From: Oscillospiraceae bacterium
Lineage (GTDB): Bacteria > Bacillota > Clostridia > Oscillospirales > Oscillospiraceae
Direction: 5' to 3'
Assembly: GCA_020025615.1 (NCBI GenBank)
Contig: JAHHRT010000082.1
Coordinates: 1 to 6,217, forward strand
Length of the DNA stretch: 6,217 nt
Below, one piece after another: positions 1 through 5,451 of the stretch (positions are counted from its first letter, which is position 1; each line of letters starts with the position of its first letter). The notes beneath the pieces were generated by a model, which made no database searches, was not told where the DNA came from, and was given only the letters and a program-made list of their open reading frames with translations. The position numbers were made by a program, and so were the translations under genes.

Positions 1-170
1 TATATTTTGTTCAGCCGCCGCTTTTGCAGCGCATTGCATTTCCTTTCTGATGCTTCGATTGTACATTCCCCGGATGACCTCCGCCAATCCGGTCTGCAAG
101 GGAGCTGTCAGACCTGTCTACTGCTCTGGCACCGGAGGTTTTCTCTTTCCACAGCAGCATTTTTTCTCCC

Positions 171-225
171 TGACCTTTAAAAAGTGGTGTGCTGCAAATC
201 CCGCAGCACACCACTTTTTCGGTCA
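171..225 (-). terminator. Long intrinsic terminator downstream of the membrane-protein gene
   Basis: A perfect 17-bp inverted repeat (179-195 with 203-219, 7-nt loop) lies just past the minus-strand stop codon at 246-248. The stem is G/C-rich in the middle, and its outer five pairs are A:T, so each strand ends the hairpin in a T run and it could work in both directions. An outer TGACC/GGTCA pair (171-175 with 221-225) extends the symmetry past a small internal loop. The position fits the 3' end of the membrane-protein transcript. Nothing convincing converges from the left within the window. Confidence 0.88.
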
Positions 226-245
226 GCCGATTCAATTACACTTTA

Positions 246-2018
246 TTACGCTTTCTGCTCCTCAGGACCGCCGTCCAACGTCAGCGGAGCCAGCAGGGGC
301 ATAGAGATGAACACCGGATATGTATAACGGAACTCACAGAAGACCGGCGCGCCGAACCAAAGTCCCACCATGATGACAATCAGGGGAAGGAACAGGATGC
401 GCACCCCCCGTTTTTCCCTGCTGCTCACATACCACAGAATGAGCATCCCCCACACCTGTAAACCGATGCTCAGAAGCGGTTCGAAAAGGATGCTCTCTCT
501 GGTAAAGGTAAATGCAGCCTTCACCAGCTTCCGAATGGGATTCATGTTCTTGATCATAGCAAGGCCGTAGGGGTTGTCCGCTACGTATTCGGCATAGACA
601 TAGTATTCATATCCGCCGTTCCAGTATCCTTTTGTAAGCTCCACCCAGGCCTCCAGATAGTCCTTCGGGTATTTCATTCCCAGGCGCAGCCACAGTGACA
701 GAAACTCCTGCTTGTGGTTTTGTATGAAGTAGTGATTCGTGCGGCGAATCTCATCCTTGAGGGGGTCTGAGGTCCATTTCTGATAGAGCTCAGGGACCTC
801 TTCAAAATCCACTGTTCCATCGAGAAGTGTCTGATCTTCCGGGGAGATTTCCCGCTCATTGACGATGCACCGGGCAATCTGCTGAATGGGCAGAGACAAG
901 GTCTCTACGTAGTCCACACCGGACACATTCAGGATTTTCAGCATGGGGACGTTGAGGAACCAGCCAAAGGCCACCACCGCCAGCATACACCAGCAGATTC
1001 CCTTTGCCAGTTTCCGGTAAAACACCAGCAGCCCAATGCAGCAAGCCAACATCACATACCATCCATTGGTTCGCATAACGCTCACAAGAGCACCGCCCAC
1101 AAAAAGCAGGCTATAGTTAATCTTCTGGCTTCCCATCCGCTTCAGGATGCGATACTGAGCCGTAATCACAACCAAAATACCGCCGCCAAACAGAACATCT
1201 TTCCAAATAGAAGCGCTGTAGGCTATGTGGTACGGCAGGAAGGCATAGGCCAGGAAGCTGATTGCCAGCCAGAATTTGGGAACCTTCTGTTCATAAAGGG
1301 TCATCATAGCCCAGGAAATGGCTGCATCCATGCACAGCAGCTGAACCACACAGTAAAAGGCCGCCGCCCGGTTGACCTCGCCAAACAGCCCATATCCCAG
1401 GGCCAAAATTCCCTGGAGAATCCTGGTATACCAATAGGGCAGGAAGTTATTGAACTGACCGCTTACCATCTGCTCAATCTGCCCCATAGGGTCGTGGCTG
1501 ATGCTGCCGGGATAGACTACAAAAAACAGATAAATGAGGTTAATCAGTGCAATTGTGCCGAAGCAGAAGAAAAAGAATTTGACAGGTCTCTTCCCATCGA
1601 AGCGGGGAGCCTGCCGATACAACCCGGAAGCAACCCGTCCACAGGCACACAGCAGGATGTGATAAAACAGCACGCTGCCGCCCAGGAAACTGACGCCAGC
1701 CTCCAGCATACCCATAATCCGGCTGGTCTCCGGCGACACGGAATTCACATCTCGAACCATCTGAAACAGCGGGTAGTTAGCCAGCAGCGATGCACCGGAA
1801 AGCAGGCCAGCCAGGAGCCACATGGAGCCGCTGCTGTGGGACTGCCGTGTGGTCCAACTGCGGTAGTTGTCCCCCATGCAAGCCAGGCCAGCCATGGCAC
1901 AGAGCACATACACACTAAAATATGCGTCTGTCCCGGATAAATTGGTCAGCCACAGGAAAATGCCGCCTGCTTCCAGCAGCATCCGCAGTCTTTGCTTGGT
2001 TGTTTTTTCTATACACAT
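246..2018 (-). CDS. Polytopic membrane protein, DUF6020-like (possible GT-C type glycosyltransferase)
   Basis: The 590-residue product has about 14-15 hydrophobic segments, at roughly 12-49, 66-82, 105-125, 149-170, 199-243, 249-266, 274-290, 303-336, 340-358 and, at the C-terminus, 509-530, 540-556 and 563-582. A long polar region (about 365-500) separates the last three segments and is probably extracytoplasmic. The sequence recalls the DUF6020 family of Firmicutes membrane proteins; that is from memory and was not searched. A YPGSISHDPMGQ loop (169-180) follows the hydrophobic stretch at 149-170 and contains an acidic residue. SIWKD (270-274), RTNG (316-319) and CEFRYTYP (561-568) are the other polar motifs within membrane regions. 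An acidic residue in an early external loop plus a late E-x-RY-x-x-P motif is reminiscent of GT-C glycosyltransferases, but function is unproven. I chose the ATG at 2018 because AGGCGGGA lies 7 nt before it. A GTG start 24 codons upstream would sit inside the tRNA terminator. No clear promoter is visible, so expression may come from readthrough or a weak promoter. Confidence 0.85.
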   Translation of the reverse strand: MCIEKTTKQRLRMLLEAGGIFLWLTNLSGTDAYFSVYVLCAMAGLACMGDNYRSWTTRQSHSSGSMWLLAGLLSGASLLANYPLFQMVRDVNSVSPETSRIMGMLEAGVSFLGGSVLFYHILLCACGRVASGLYRQAPRFDGKRPVKFFFFCFGTIALINLIYLFFVVYPGSISHDPMGQIEQMVSGQFNNFLPYWYTRILQGILALGYGLFGEVNRAAAFYCVVQLLCMDAAISWAMMTLYEQKVPKFWLAISFLAYAFLPYHIAYSASIWKDVLFGGGILVVITAQYRILKRMGSQKINYSLLFVGGALVSVMRTNGWYVMLACCIGLLVFYRKLAKGICWCMLAVVAFGWFLNVPMLKILNVSGVDYVETLSLPIQQIARCIVNEREISPEDQTLLDGTVDFEEVPELYQKWTSDPLKDEIRRTNHYFIQNHKQEFLSLWLRLGMKYPKDYLEAWVELTKGYWNGGYEYYVYAEYVADNPYGLAMIKNMNPIRKLVKAAFTFTRESILFEPLLSIGLQVWGMLILWYVSSREKRGVRILFLPLIVIMVGLWFGAPVFCEFRYTYPVFISMPLLAPLTLDGGPEEQKA

Positions 2019-2025
2019 TTTACTA

Positions 2026-2033
2026 TCCCGCCT
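2026..2033 (-). promoter_or_regulatory. Ribosome binding site that fixes the membrane-protein start
   Basis: On the minus strand AGGCGGGA sits 7 nt before the ATG at 2018. It is a moderate match to the anti-Shine-Dalgarno complement. It decides between this ATG and the GTG at 2090, which has no purine-rich site in front of it and falls inside a terminator hairpin. Confidence 0.6.
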
Positions 2034-2075
2034 ATCCGTAGAATTTGCAATCAGAAAAATTCCCGATATAAAGCG

Positions 2076-2110
2076 AAAATCCGAACTCACATTCGTAAGT
2101 TCGGATTTTT
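2076..2110 (-). terminator. Intrinsic terminator of the tRNA-Met/tRNA-Glu unit
   Basis: A perfect 12-bp inverted repeat (2076-2087 with 2098-2109) encloses a 10-nt loop. It begins a few bases after the CCA end of tRNA-Glu when read on the minus strand. The stem ends in A:T pairs, which give a short T run (TTTT) on the minus strand. This separates the tRNA transcript from the downstream membrane-protein gene. The T run is short, so some readthrough into that gene is plausible. Confidence 0.8.
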
Positions 2111-2112
2111 CA

Positions 2113-2187
2113 TGGTGACCCGTACGGGAATCGAACCCATGTTACCGCCGTGAAAGGGCGGTGTCTTAACCGCTTGACCAACGGGCC
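2113..2187 (-). tRNA. tRNA-Glu (anticodon UUC)
   Basis: The minus strand folds into a complete cloverleaf of 75 nt with the CCA encoded. The acceptor stem is GGCCCGT with ACGGGTC and discriminator A. The anticodon stem CCGCC/GGCGG closes the 7-nt loop CTTTCAC, giving anticodon TTC, and the T arm contains GTTCGAAT. It decodes GAA and GAG. Its first base directly follows the CCA of tRNA-Met, so both must be excised from one precursor. Confidence 0.96.
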
Positions 2188-2263
2188 TGGTAGCGGCAAT
2201 CTGATTCGAACAGATGACATACCGGGTATGAACCGGCTACTCTACCAACTGAGTTATGCCGCC
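2188..2263 (-). tRNA. tRNA-Met (anticodon CAU), elongator type
   Basis: The minus strand gives a 76-nt cloverleaf with encoded CCA. The acceptor stem is GGCGGCA with TGCCGCT (terminal G:U pair) and discriminator A. The D stem is ACTC/GAGT and the anticodon stem is GCCGG/CCGGT around loop TTCATAC. The T arm is ATCTG/CAGAT around TTCGAAT. The anticodon is CAT. The initiator hallmarks (1:72 mismatch and three G:C pairs at the base of the anticodon stem) are absent, and the ends resemble known Gram-positive elongator tRNA-Met. A tRNA-Ile2 with modified CAU cannot be fully excluded from sequence alone. Confidence 0.94.
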
Positions 2264-2307
2264 ATGTGGTCAACGACGATTCCGGCACCGCCGAAATCAG
2301 CTTCCTT

Positions 2308-2336
2308 ATTATATCTAACGCAACCCCTTTTGTCAA
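2308..2336 (-). promoter_or_regulatory. Consensus sigma-A promoter of the tRNA unit
   Basis: On the minus strand TTGACA (2336-2331) and TATAAT (2313-2308) are both exact consensus matches with a 17-nt spacer. Transcription should start near 2301, about 40 nt before the tRNA-Met 5' end. Upstream of the -35 (plus-strand positions 2337-2380) is an almost uninterrupted A/T tract that could act as an UP element, as is usual for stable-RNA promoters. Confidence 0.92.
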
Positions 2337-2530
2337 GCAGTTTTTCAAAATTTTTTGATTTATTTTTCATTTTTTCTATCTTGTGCGAAATTCAATCTAT
2401 TTATTCAAAAATGCCCGTGTTTTCTTTCTTGAAAAGTTCTGCATTTTGCAGGTCAATTTTTCTCTTTTTTCTTATTTTCTTTTCTCGCCCGGAAATCCAA
2501 AGGATTTTTCTTTTCTTTTTCGGTCATATG

Positions 2531-2539
2531 TGCTATAAT
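2531..2539 (+). promoter_or_regulatory. Extended -10 promoter of lexA
   Basis: TGCTATAAT is a perfect TGN-TATAAT extended -10 element about 75 nt before the lexA ATG. At the expected spacing the -35 region is only TTTTCT (2511-2516), so the promoter probably relies on the extended -10. The predicted start near 2546 gives a leader of about 70 nt. An imperfect dyad, GGTCATATGTGC (2522-2533), overlaps the promoter and is the best operator candidate. Confidence 0.7.
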
Positions 2540-2614
2540 AACCCCAAGATCAAAGGGCCCGGAAGCCTGAATTTTTCCGGCATTTGCAAAAATTTTTCCA
2601 AGGAGGCGGTATTC

Positions 2615-3190
2615 ATGTCCCGAACCAGTAATAAAGCCCAGCTCATCCTGGATTATGTCAATCAGTTTGTCCAGGAAAACGGCTACTCCCCCTCCATTCG
2701 GGAGATTGGTGCCGCTGTCGGTCTGCGCTCCACCGCCTCGGTGAGCTACCACCTCCAGGCGCTCCAGGAAAAAGGTCTGCTCCAATCCCCCGGCACCAAG
2801 GGCCGCAAGAGAAGTCTGGTCACCGCCGCCCGGCCCGGTCAGATTCCCATTGTGGGCGTGGTCACTGCGGGTATGCCCATTCTGGCGGTAGAAAATCAGG
2901 AGGGGATGCTCCCTTGGAGTGATCCCGGCTGCTTTGCCCTGCGGGTTCGGGGTGACAGTATGATCAACGCCGGAATTCTCAGCGGGGACCTGGTGGTCAT
3001 CCGCCCTCAGCCCACCGCTGACGATGGGCAGATTGTGGTCGCACGGATTGAGGACGAGGCCACGGTGAAGCGGCTCTATCGCCGCAACGGCGAAATCTGG
3101 CTCATGCCGGAAAACGACGCCTACTCCCCCATTGACGGCTCTCAGGCCGAAATTCTGGGCATTGTCAAGGCCGTCGTCCGGGAATATTAG
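2615..3190 (+). CDS. lexA: LexA, self-cleaving SOS repressor
   Basis: The 191-residue protein has the usual LexA length and two-domain layout. It represses DNA-repair genes in the cytoplasm and is inactivated when RecA filaments stimulate its autoproteolysis. An N-terminal winged helix-turn-helix spans residues 1-70, with the SIREIGAAVGL helix pair at 27-37 and a recognition helix around 38-50 (STASVSYHL). A short linker leads to the S24-type peptidase domain. The cleavage site is Ala85-Gly86 in VVTAGMP, the nucleophile is Ser115 in RGDSM, and the general base is Lys152 in TVKRL. All are intact, so it should be functional. The ATG at 2615 is preceded by AAGGAGG with an 8-nt spacer; earlier in-frame codons run through the tRNA genes and are not used. 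The recognition helix differs from the Bacillus LexA helix as I recall it, which may mean an altered operator. lexA is probably monocistronic; the next promoter starts 31 nt after its stop. Confidence 0.97.
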   Translation: MSRTSNKAQLILDYVNQFVQENGYSPSIREIGAAVGLRSTASVSYHLQALQEKGLLQSPGTKGRKRSLVTAARPGQIPIVGVVTAGMPILAVENQEGMLPWSDPGCFALRVRGDSMINAGILSGDLVVIRPQPTADDGQIVVARIEDEATVKRLYRRNGEIWLMPENDAYSPIDGSQAEILGIVKAVVREY

Positions 3191-3220
3191 AGTTTGTCCG
3201 CCCACTGCGTAAAATAATGC

Positions 3221-3249
3221 TTGACAAGTGGACACATTGGGTGTTTAAT
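3221..3249 (+). promoter_or_regulatory. Sigma-A promoter of the T-box/trpXYZ operon
   Basis: TTGACA (3221-3226) is an exact -35, followed after 17 nt by TTTAAT (3244-3249), a good -10. Transcription should begin near 3256, just ahead of the base of T-box stem I. The -35 begins 31 nt after the lexA stop, and no intrinsic terminator lies between them. Confidence 0.85.
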
Positions 3250-3256
3250 ATGCGTA

Positions 3257-3532
3257 TCATAATAAAAACCTGAGACGCGGAAGTAAAGTTGTCAGCGCAT
3301 CCCCAGAGAGCCGTCCACTTGCTGGAAGGACGGCGATAAGCGGGGCAGCAAATGGGCCGCCGAGGGCGGGGAGAACGGGGTTTCCCTTAGTATCTTCCGA
3401 CGCTTTGCCGGCGTTATCGGGCAGGCGGTGTGTTGGCATCGTCAATGAGCGGTCGTGTATTCACGGCAAACAAGGTGGTACCGCAGGATTCTATTCTGTC
3501 CTTGTTCCCCAGGGGGAACAAGGGCTTTTTTT
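3257..3532 (+). ncRNA. T-box riboswitch, tryptophan specifier (UGG)
   Basis: The leader carries the T-box landmarks in order. Stem I has a TGA/CGA pair of motifs at its base (3271-3273, 3361-3363; candidate kink-turn), helix GCGG/CCGC (3277-3280 with 3357-3360) and the E-loop AGTA (3282-3285). Above these are CCCC/GGGG (3301-3304 with 3342-3345), the AG-bulge AGAGAG (3305-3310) and distal helix CCGTCC/GGACGG with loop motif GCTG (3321-3324). Opposite AGTA, directly before the basal helix and followed by a purine, is TGG (3353-3355), the Trp specifier codon. A bulged hairpin (3397-3420) is a stem II candidate, and GTCGTG/CACGGC (3452-3467) is stem III. The antiterminator pairs 3470-3475 with 3500-3505 and 3483-3486 with 3496-3499 around the bulge TGGTACC (3476-3482), which binds the uncharged CCA end. 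It competes with the terminator. Uncharged tRNA-Trp should therefore switch on the downstream transporter. Confidence 0.95.
3498..3532 (+). terminator. Regulated intrinsic terminator of the T-box leader
   Basis: A stem of about 12 bp (3498-3509 with 3514-3525; core CCTTGTTCC/GGAACAAGG) is followed directly by seven Ts (3526-3532). Its 5' arm (3500-3505) is the same segment that pairs with 3470-3475 in the antiterminator, so the two folds exclude each other. It is the off state when tRNA-Trp is charged. It would also stop any readthrough from lexA. Confidence 0.93.
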
Positions 3533-3576
3533 ATACCCGTACCCCGCCAACAAATCTGATTAAGGAGCAAAACGTT

Positions 3577-4548
3577 ATGAAAAAACTGATTTCCCTCGTC
3601 CTGTGCTGTCTCATGGTCCTTTCTCTGCTGGCTGGCTGCGGTTCCGCCCCCAAGGCAGACGGTACCTGCAAAATCGCCATTGTCCAGCAGATGGACCACT
3701 CCTCTCTGGATGAGATTCGCAGTGCCATTGAATCCCGGCTCACCGCTCTGTCCCAGCAGTCCGGCTGCACCCTGGAATACCAGGTTTTCAACGGTCAGAA
3801 CGACCCCACCATGCTGAACCAAATCGGCGCACAGATTGTCTCCGGCGGCTTTGACGCCATCATTCCCATTGCCACCCTGGCTGCCCAGTGCATGGCAACG
3901 GCTGCCGACGGCACCGGCATCCCCGTGATCTTCGCCGCCATCTCCGACCCGGAGGAAGCGGGCATCACCGACCTGCCCCAGGTCACCGGCATTTCCGACG
4001 CTCTGGACACAGAGGCCATTCTGGACATCATGCTGTCCCTCCAGCCGGATGTGAAGACCGTGGGCCTGCTGTACTCCAACTCTGAGCCTAACTCCGCCAC
4101 CCCCATTGCCCAGGCCAAGGCCTATCTGGAAGCCAAGGGCATCGCCTATCTGGAAAAGACCGGCAACACCACCGACGAGATTGTGAACGCTGCCAACGCC
4201 CTGGTGGGCCGTGTGGACGCAGTGTTCACCCCCACCGACAATGTGGTCATGGGTGCCGCCACCGCCGTGGAAGAGATTCTGAAGGAAGCCAAGCTTCCCC
4301 ACTACACAGGGGCCGACTCCTTTGTGCAGGCCGGAGCCTTCGCCACCTGCGGTGTGGACTACACCGAGCTGGGCACCCAGGCTGCGGACCTGGCTGTAGA
4401 AGTTCTCACCAGCGGCCAGGTTCCCGCCATTCAGGGAGCCAAGGGCGGCATCATCCTGGTAAACGACAACACCGCCAAGGCCATCGGCCTCGACTACCAG
4501 GCCCTCTTCCAGATGGAGGATGCGGTTCTGGAAACCATCGCGCAGTAA
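3577..4548 (+). CDS. trpX: TrpX-type ABC transporter substrate-binding lipoprotein
   Basis: The 323-residue product is an extracytoplasmic lipoprotein that should capture the substrate, predicted to be tryptophan, for the importer. A lipoprotein signal peptide (KK start, hydrophobic 4-18) ends in the lipobox LAGC with Cys21 as the lipidated residue. The mature part resembles the ABC_sub_bind / COG2984 family: an opening strand and helix at 32-60, the NDPTMLNQI motif (75-83), DAIIPIATLAAQ (93-104), IPVIFAAISDP (115-125) and VGLLYSNSEPNS (162-173). The length is typical. The ATG at 3577 has AAGGAG 9 nt upstream; longer in-frame starts would cross the T-box terminator and lose the signal peptide. 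It is first in the operon, and 21 nt separate it from the permease gene. The protein contains no tryptophan. Substrate assignment rests on the TGG-specifier T-box and on published trpXYZ operons, not on binding residues. Confidence 0.92.
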   Translation: MKKLISLVLCCLMVLSLLAGCGSAPKADGTCKIAIVQQMDHSSLDEIRSAIESRLTALSQQSGCTLEYQVFNGQNDPTMLNQIGAQIVSGGFDAIIPIATLAAQCMATAADGTGIPVIFAAISDPEEAGITDLPQVTGISDALDTEAILDIMLSLQPDVKTVGLLYSNSEPNSATPIAQAKAYLEAKGIAYLEKTGNTTDEIVNAANALVGRVDAVFTPTDNVVMGAATAVEEILKEAKLPHYTGADSFVQAGAFATCGVDYTELGTQAADLAVEVLTSGQVPAIQGAKGGIILVNDNTAKAIGLDYQALFQMEDAVLETIAQ

Positions 4549-4569
4549 CCTGAGAAAGGAGCCTTTTCC

Positions 4570-5451
4570 ATGATTTCTTCTGCTGTCATTATGAGTGCCC
4601 TGGAGCTGGGCTGCATCTATGCGCTGGTTGCGCTGGCACTGTTTCTCAGCTTCCGGGTGCTGAACATCGCAGACATGACCACCGACGGAAGCTTCACCCT
4701 GGGCTGTGCCGTCTCTGCCACCTTAGCCGTGGCAGGCCATCCCCTGCTGGCTCTGCCTGCCGCCATGCTGGCAGGTGCCGCCGCCGGCTCTATCACCGCC
4801 ATGCTGCAAACCAAAATGAAGATCCCCTCCATTCTGGCGGGCATCATCACCAACACCGGCCTGTACACCGTGAATCTGGCGGTGATGGGCTTTTCCTCCA
4901 ACGTGAACATGATGAAGGCCAAAACCCTCTTTACCCTGGTGCGGCCTTACCTGGGCACCTGGTATCGGCTGGTTCCCGCCGCCATTGTCACGGTGCTCAT
5001 GGGCGTTCTTCTGGTGCTGTTCCTGCGGACCCGGCTGGGACTCTCTGTGCGGGCCACAGGCGACAACCCGGACATGGTTCGGGCCAGCTCCATCAATACC
5101 GGGTTCACCATTACCGTGGGTCTGTGCGCCGCCAACGCCCTCACAGCCCTGTCCGGAGCTGTCCTCGCCCAGTATCAGAAGACGGCGGACATCAACCTGG
5201 GCACCGGCATGGTGATTATCGGGCTGGCCTCTCTCATCATCGGAGAAGCCCTCATGCCCAAGGGAAAGCTTTGGGCCAAGGCCCTGGGTGCTGTCATCGG
5301 CAGCATCCTCTATCGGTTCATCATCGCGCTGGCACTGCGGCTGGACCTGCCCAGCGAGTGCCTGAAGCTGATTTCCGCTGTGATCGTGGCGCTGGCAATC
5401 GGCCTTCCCGCTCTGAAGCCCGCCCGGAAAAGAGGTACTGCAAAATGCTGA
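4570..5451 (+). CDS. trpY: TrpY-type ABC transporter permease
   Basis: The 293-residue integral membrane protein should form the homodimeric channel of the importer. It belongs by appearance to the LivH-like BPD_transp_2 family (COG4120 type). There are about eight hydrophobic segments, at roughly 8-30, 40-56, 58-79, 86-107, 134-152, 179-200, 212-229 and 236-282 (the last containing two). The cytoplasmic loop RATGDNPDMVRAS (161-173) matches the conserved ATG-x-N loop of this family, which contacts the ATPase. IADMTTDGSF (33-42) is another typical N-terminal motif. The ATG at 4570 follows AAAGGAG with an 8-nt spacer. The stop overlaps the ATPase start by 7 nt, implying translational coupling. 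It contains only two tryptophans (131 and 235). Confidence 0.93.
   Translation: MISSAVIMSALELGCIYALVALALFLSFRVLNIADMTTDGSFTLGCAVSATLAVAGHPLLALPAAMLAGAAAGSITAMLQTKMKIPSILAGIITNTGLYTVNLAVMGFSSNVNMMKAKTLFTLVRPYLGTWYRLVPAAIVTVLMGVLLVLFLRTRLGLSVRATGDNPDMVRASSINTGFTITVGLCAANALTALSGAVLAQYQKTADINLGTGMVIIGLASLIIGEALMPKGKLWAKALGAVIGSILYRFIIALALRLDLPSECLKLISAVIVALAIGLPALKPARKRGTAKC

Larger units (their letters stand above)
2264..2614. other. A/T-rich divergent intergenic region between the tRNA unit and lexA
   Basis: This stretch carries no gene I can support. It holds the leftward tRNA promoter and the rightward lexA promoter, listed separately. Between them lie pyrimidine-rich tracts on the plus strand (about 2337-2520) and a short dyad, CTGCA-TTT-TGCAG (2439-2451). 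In the lexA leader there is a 6-bp hairpin, CCGGAA/TTCCGG (2559-2564 with 2575-2580). The word AATTTTTCC occurs at 2570 and again at 2591, 21 bp apart. An open plus frame runs through the region, but only because stops are missing by chance; it covers both tRNA genes antisense. Confidence 0.7.

Noticed and set aside
11..160. Possible 49-residue minus-strand ORF with a GGGAG upstream
   Set aside because: It lies downstream of a strong terminator, has no visible promoter, and its composition and sequence show no recognisable domain. Several other frames in this stretch are equally open.
1227..1940. 237-codon plus-strand ORF
   Set aside because: It is entirely antisense to the membrane-protein gene, has low-complexity polar composition, and has no supporting ribosome binding site or homology I recognise.
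2439..2451. CTGCA-TTT-TGCAG dyad as an SOS box
   Set aside because: It does not resemble any LexA operator I know and lies about 90 bp upstream of the lexA -10; a 5-bp dyad is expected by chance.
2150..2614. N-terminal extension of lexA to an upstream ATG
   Set aside because: It would run antisense through both tRNA genes and across the lexA promoter. LexA homologues begin near the ATG at 2615, which has an AAGGAGG site.
3195..3234. TGTCC/GGACA and CCACT/AGTGG repeats after lexA as a terminator
   Set aside because: The pairings are short, compete for the same bases, overlap the next -35 element and lack a T run.
2453..3235. 260-codon minus-strand ORF opposite lexA
   Set aside because: It is a shadow of the lexA frame in G/C-rich codons; the product is low in structure and unrecognisable.
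3430..3576. Upstream start for trpX
   Set aside because: The extension would translate the T-box antiterminator and terminator and bury the lipoprotein signal peptide.
3442..4302. 286-codon minus-strand ORF opposite trpX, and a similar one at 4723-5460 opposite trpY
   Set aside because: Both are Gly/His/Gln-rich antisense frames typical of complements of G/C-rich genes, without start signals.
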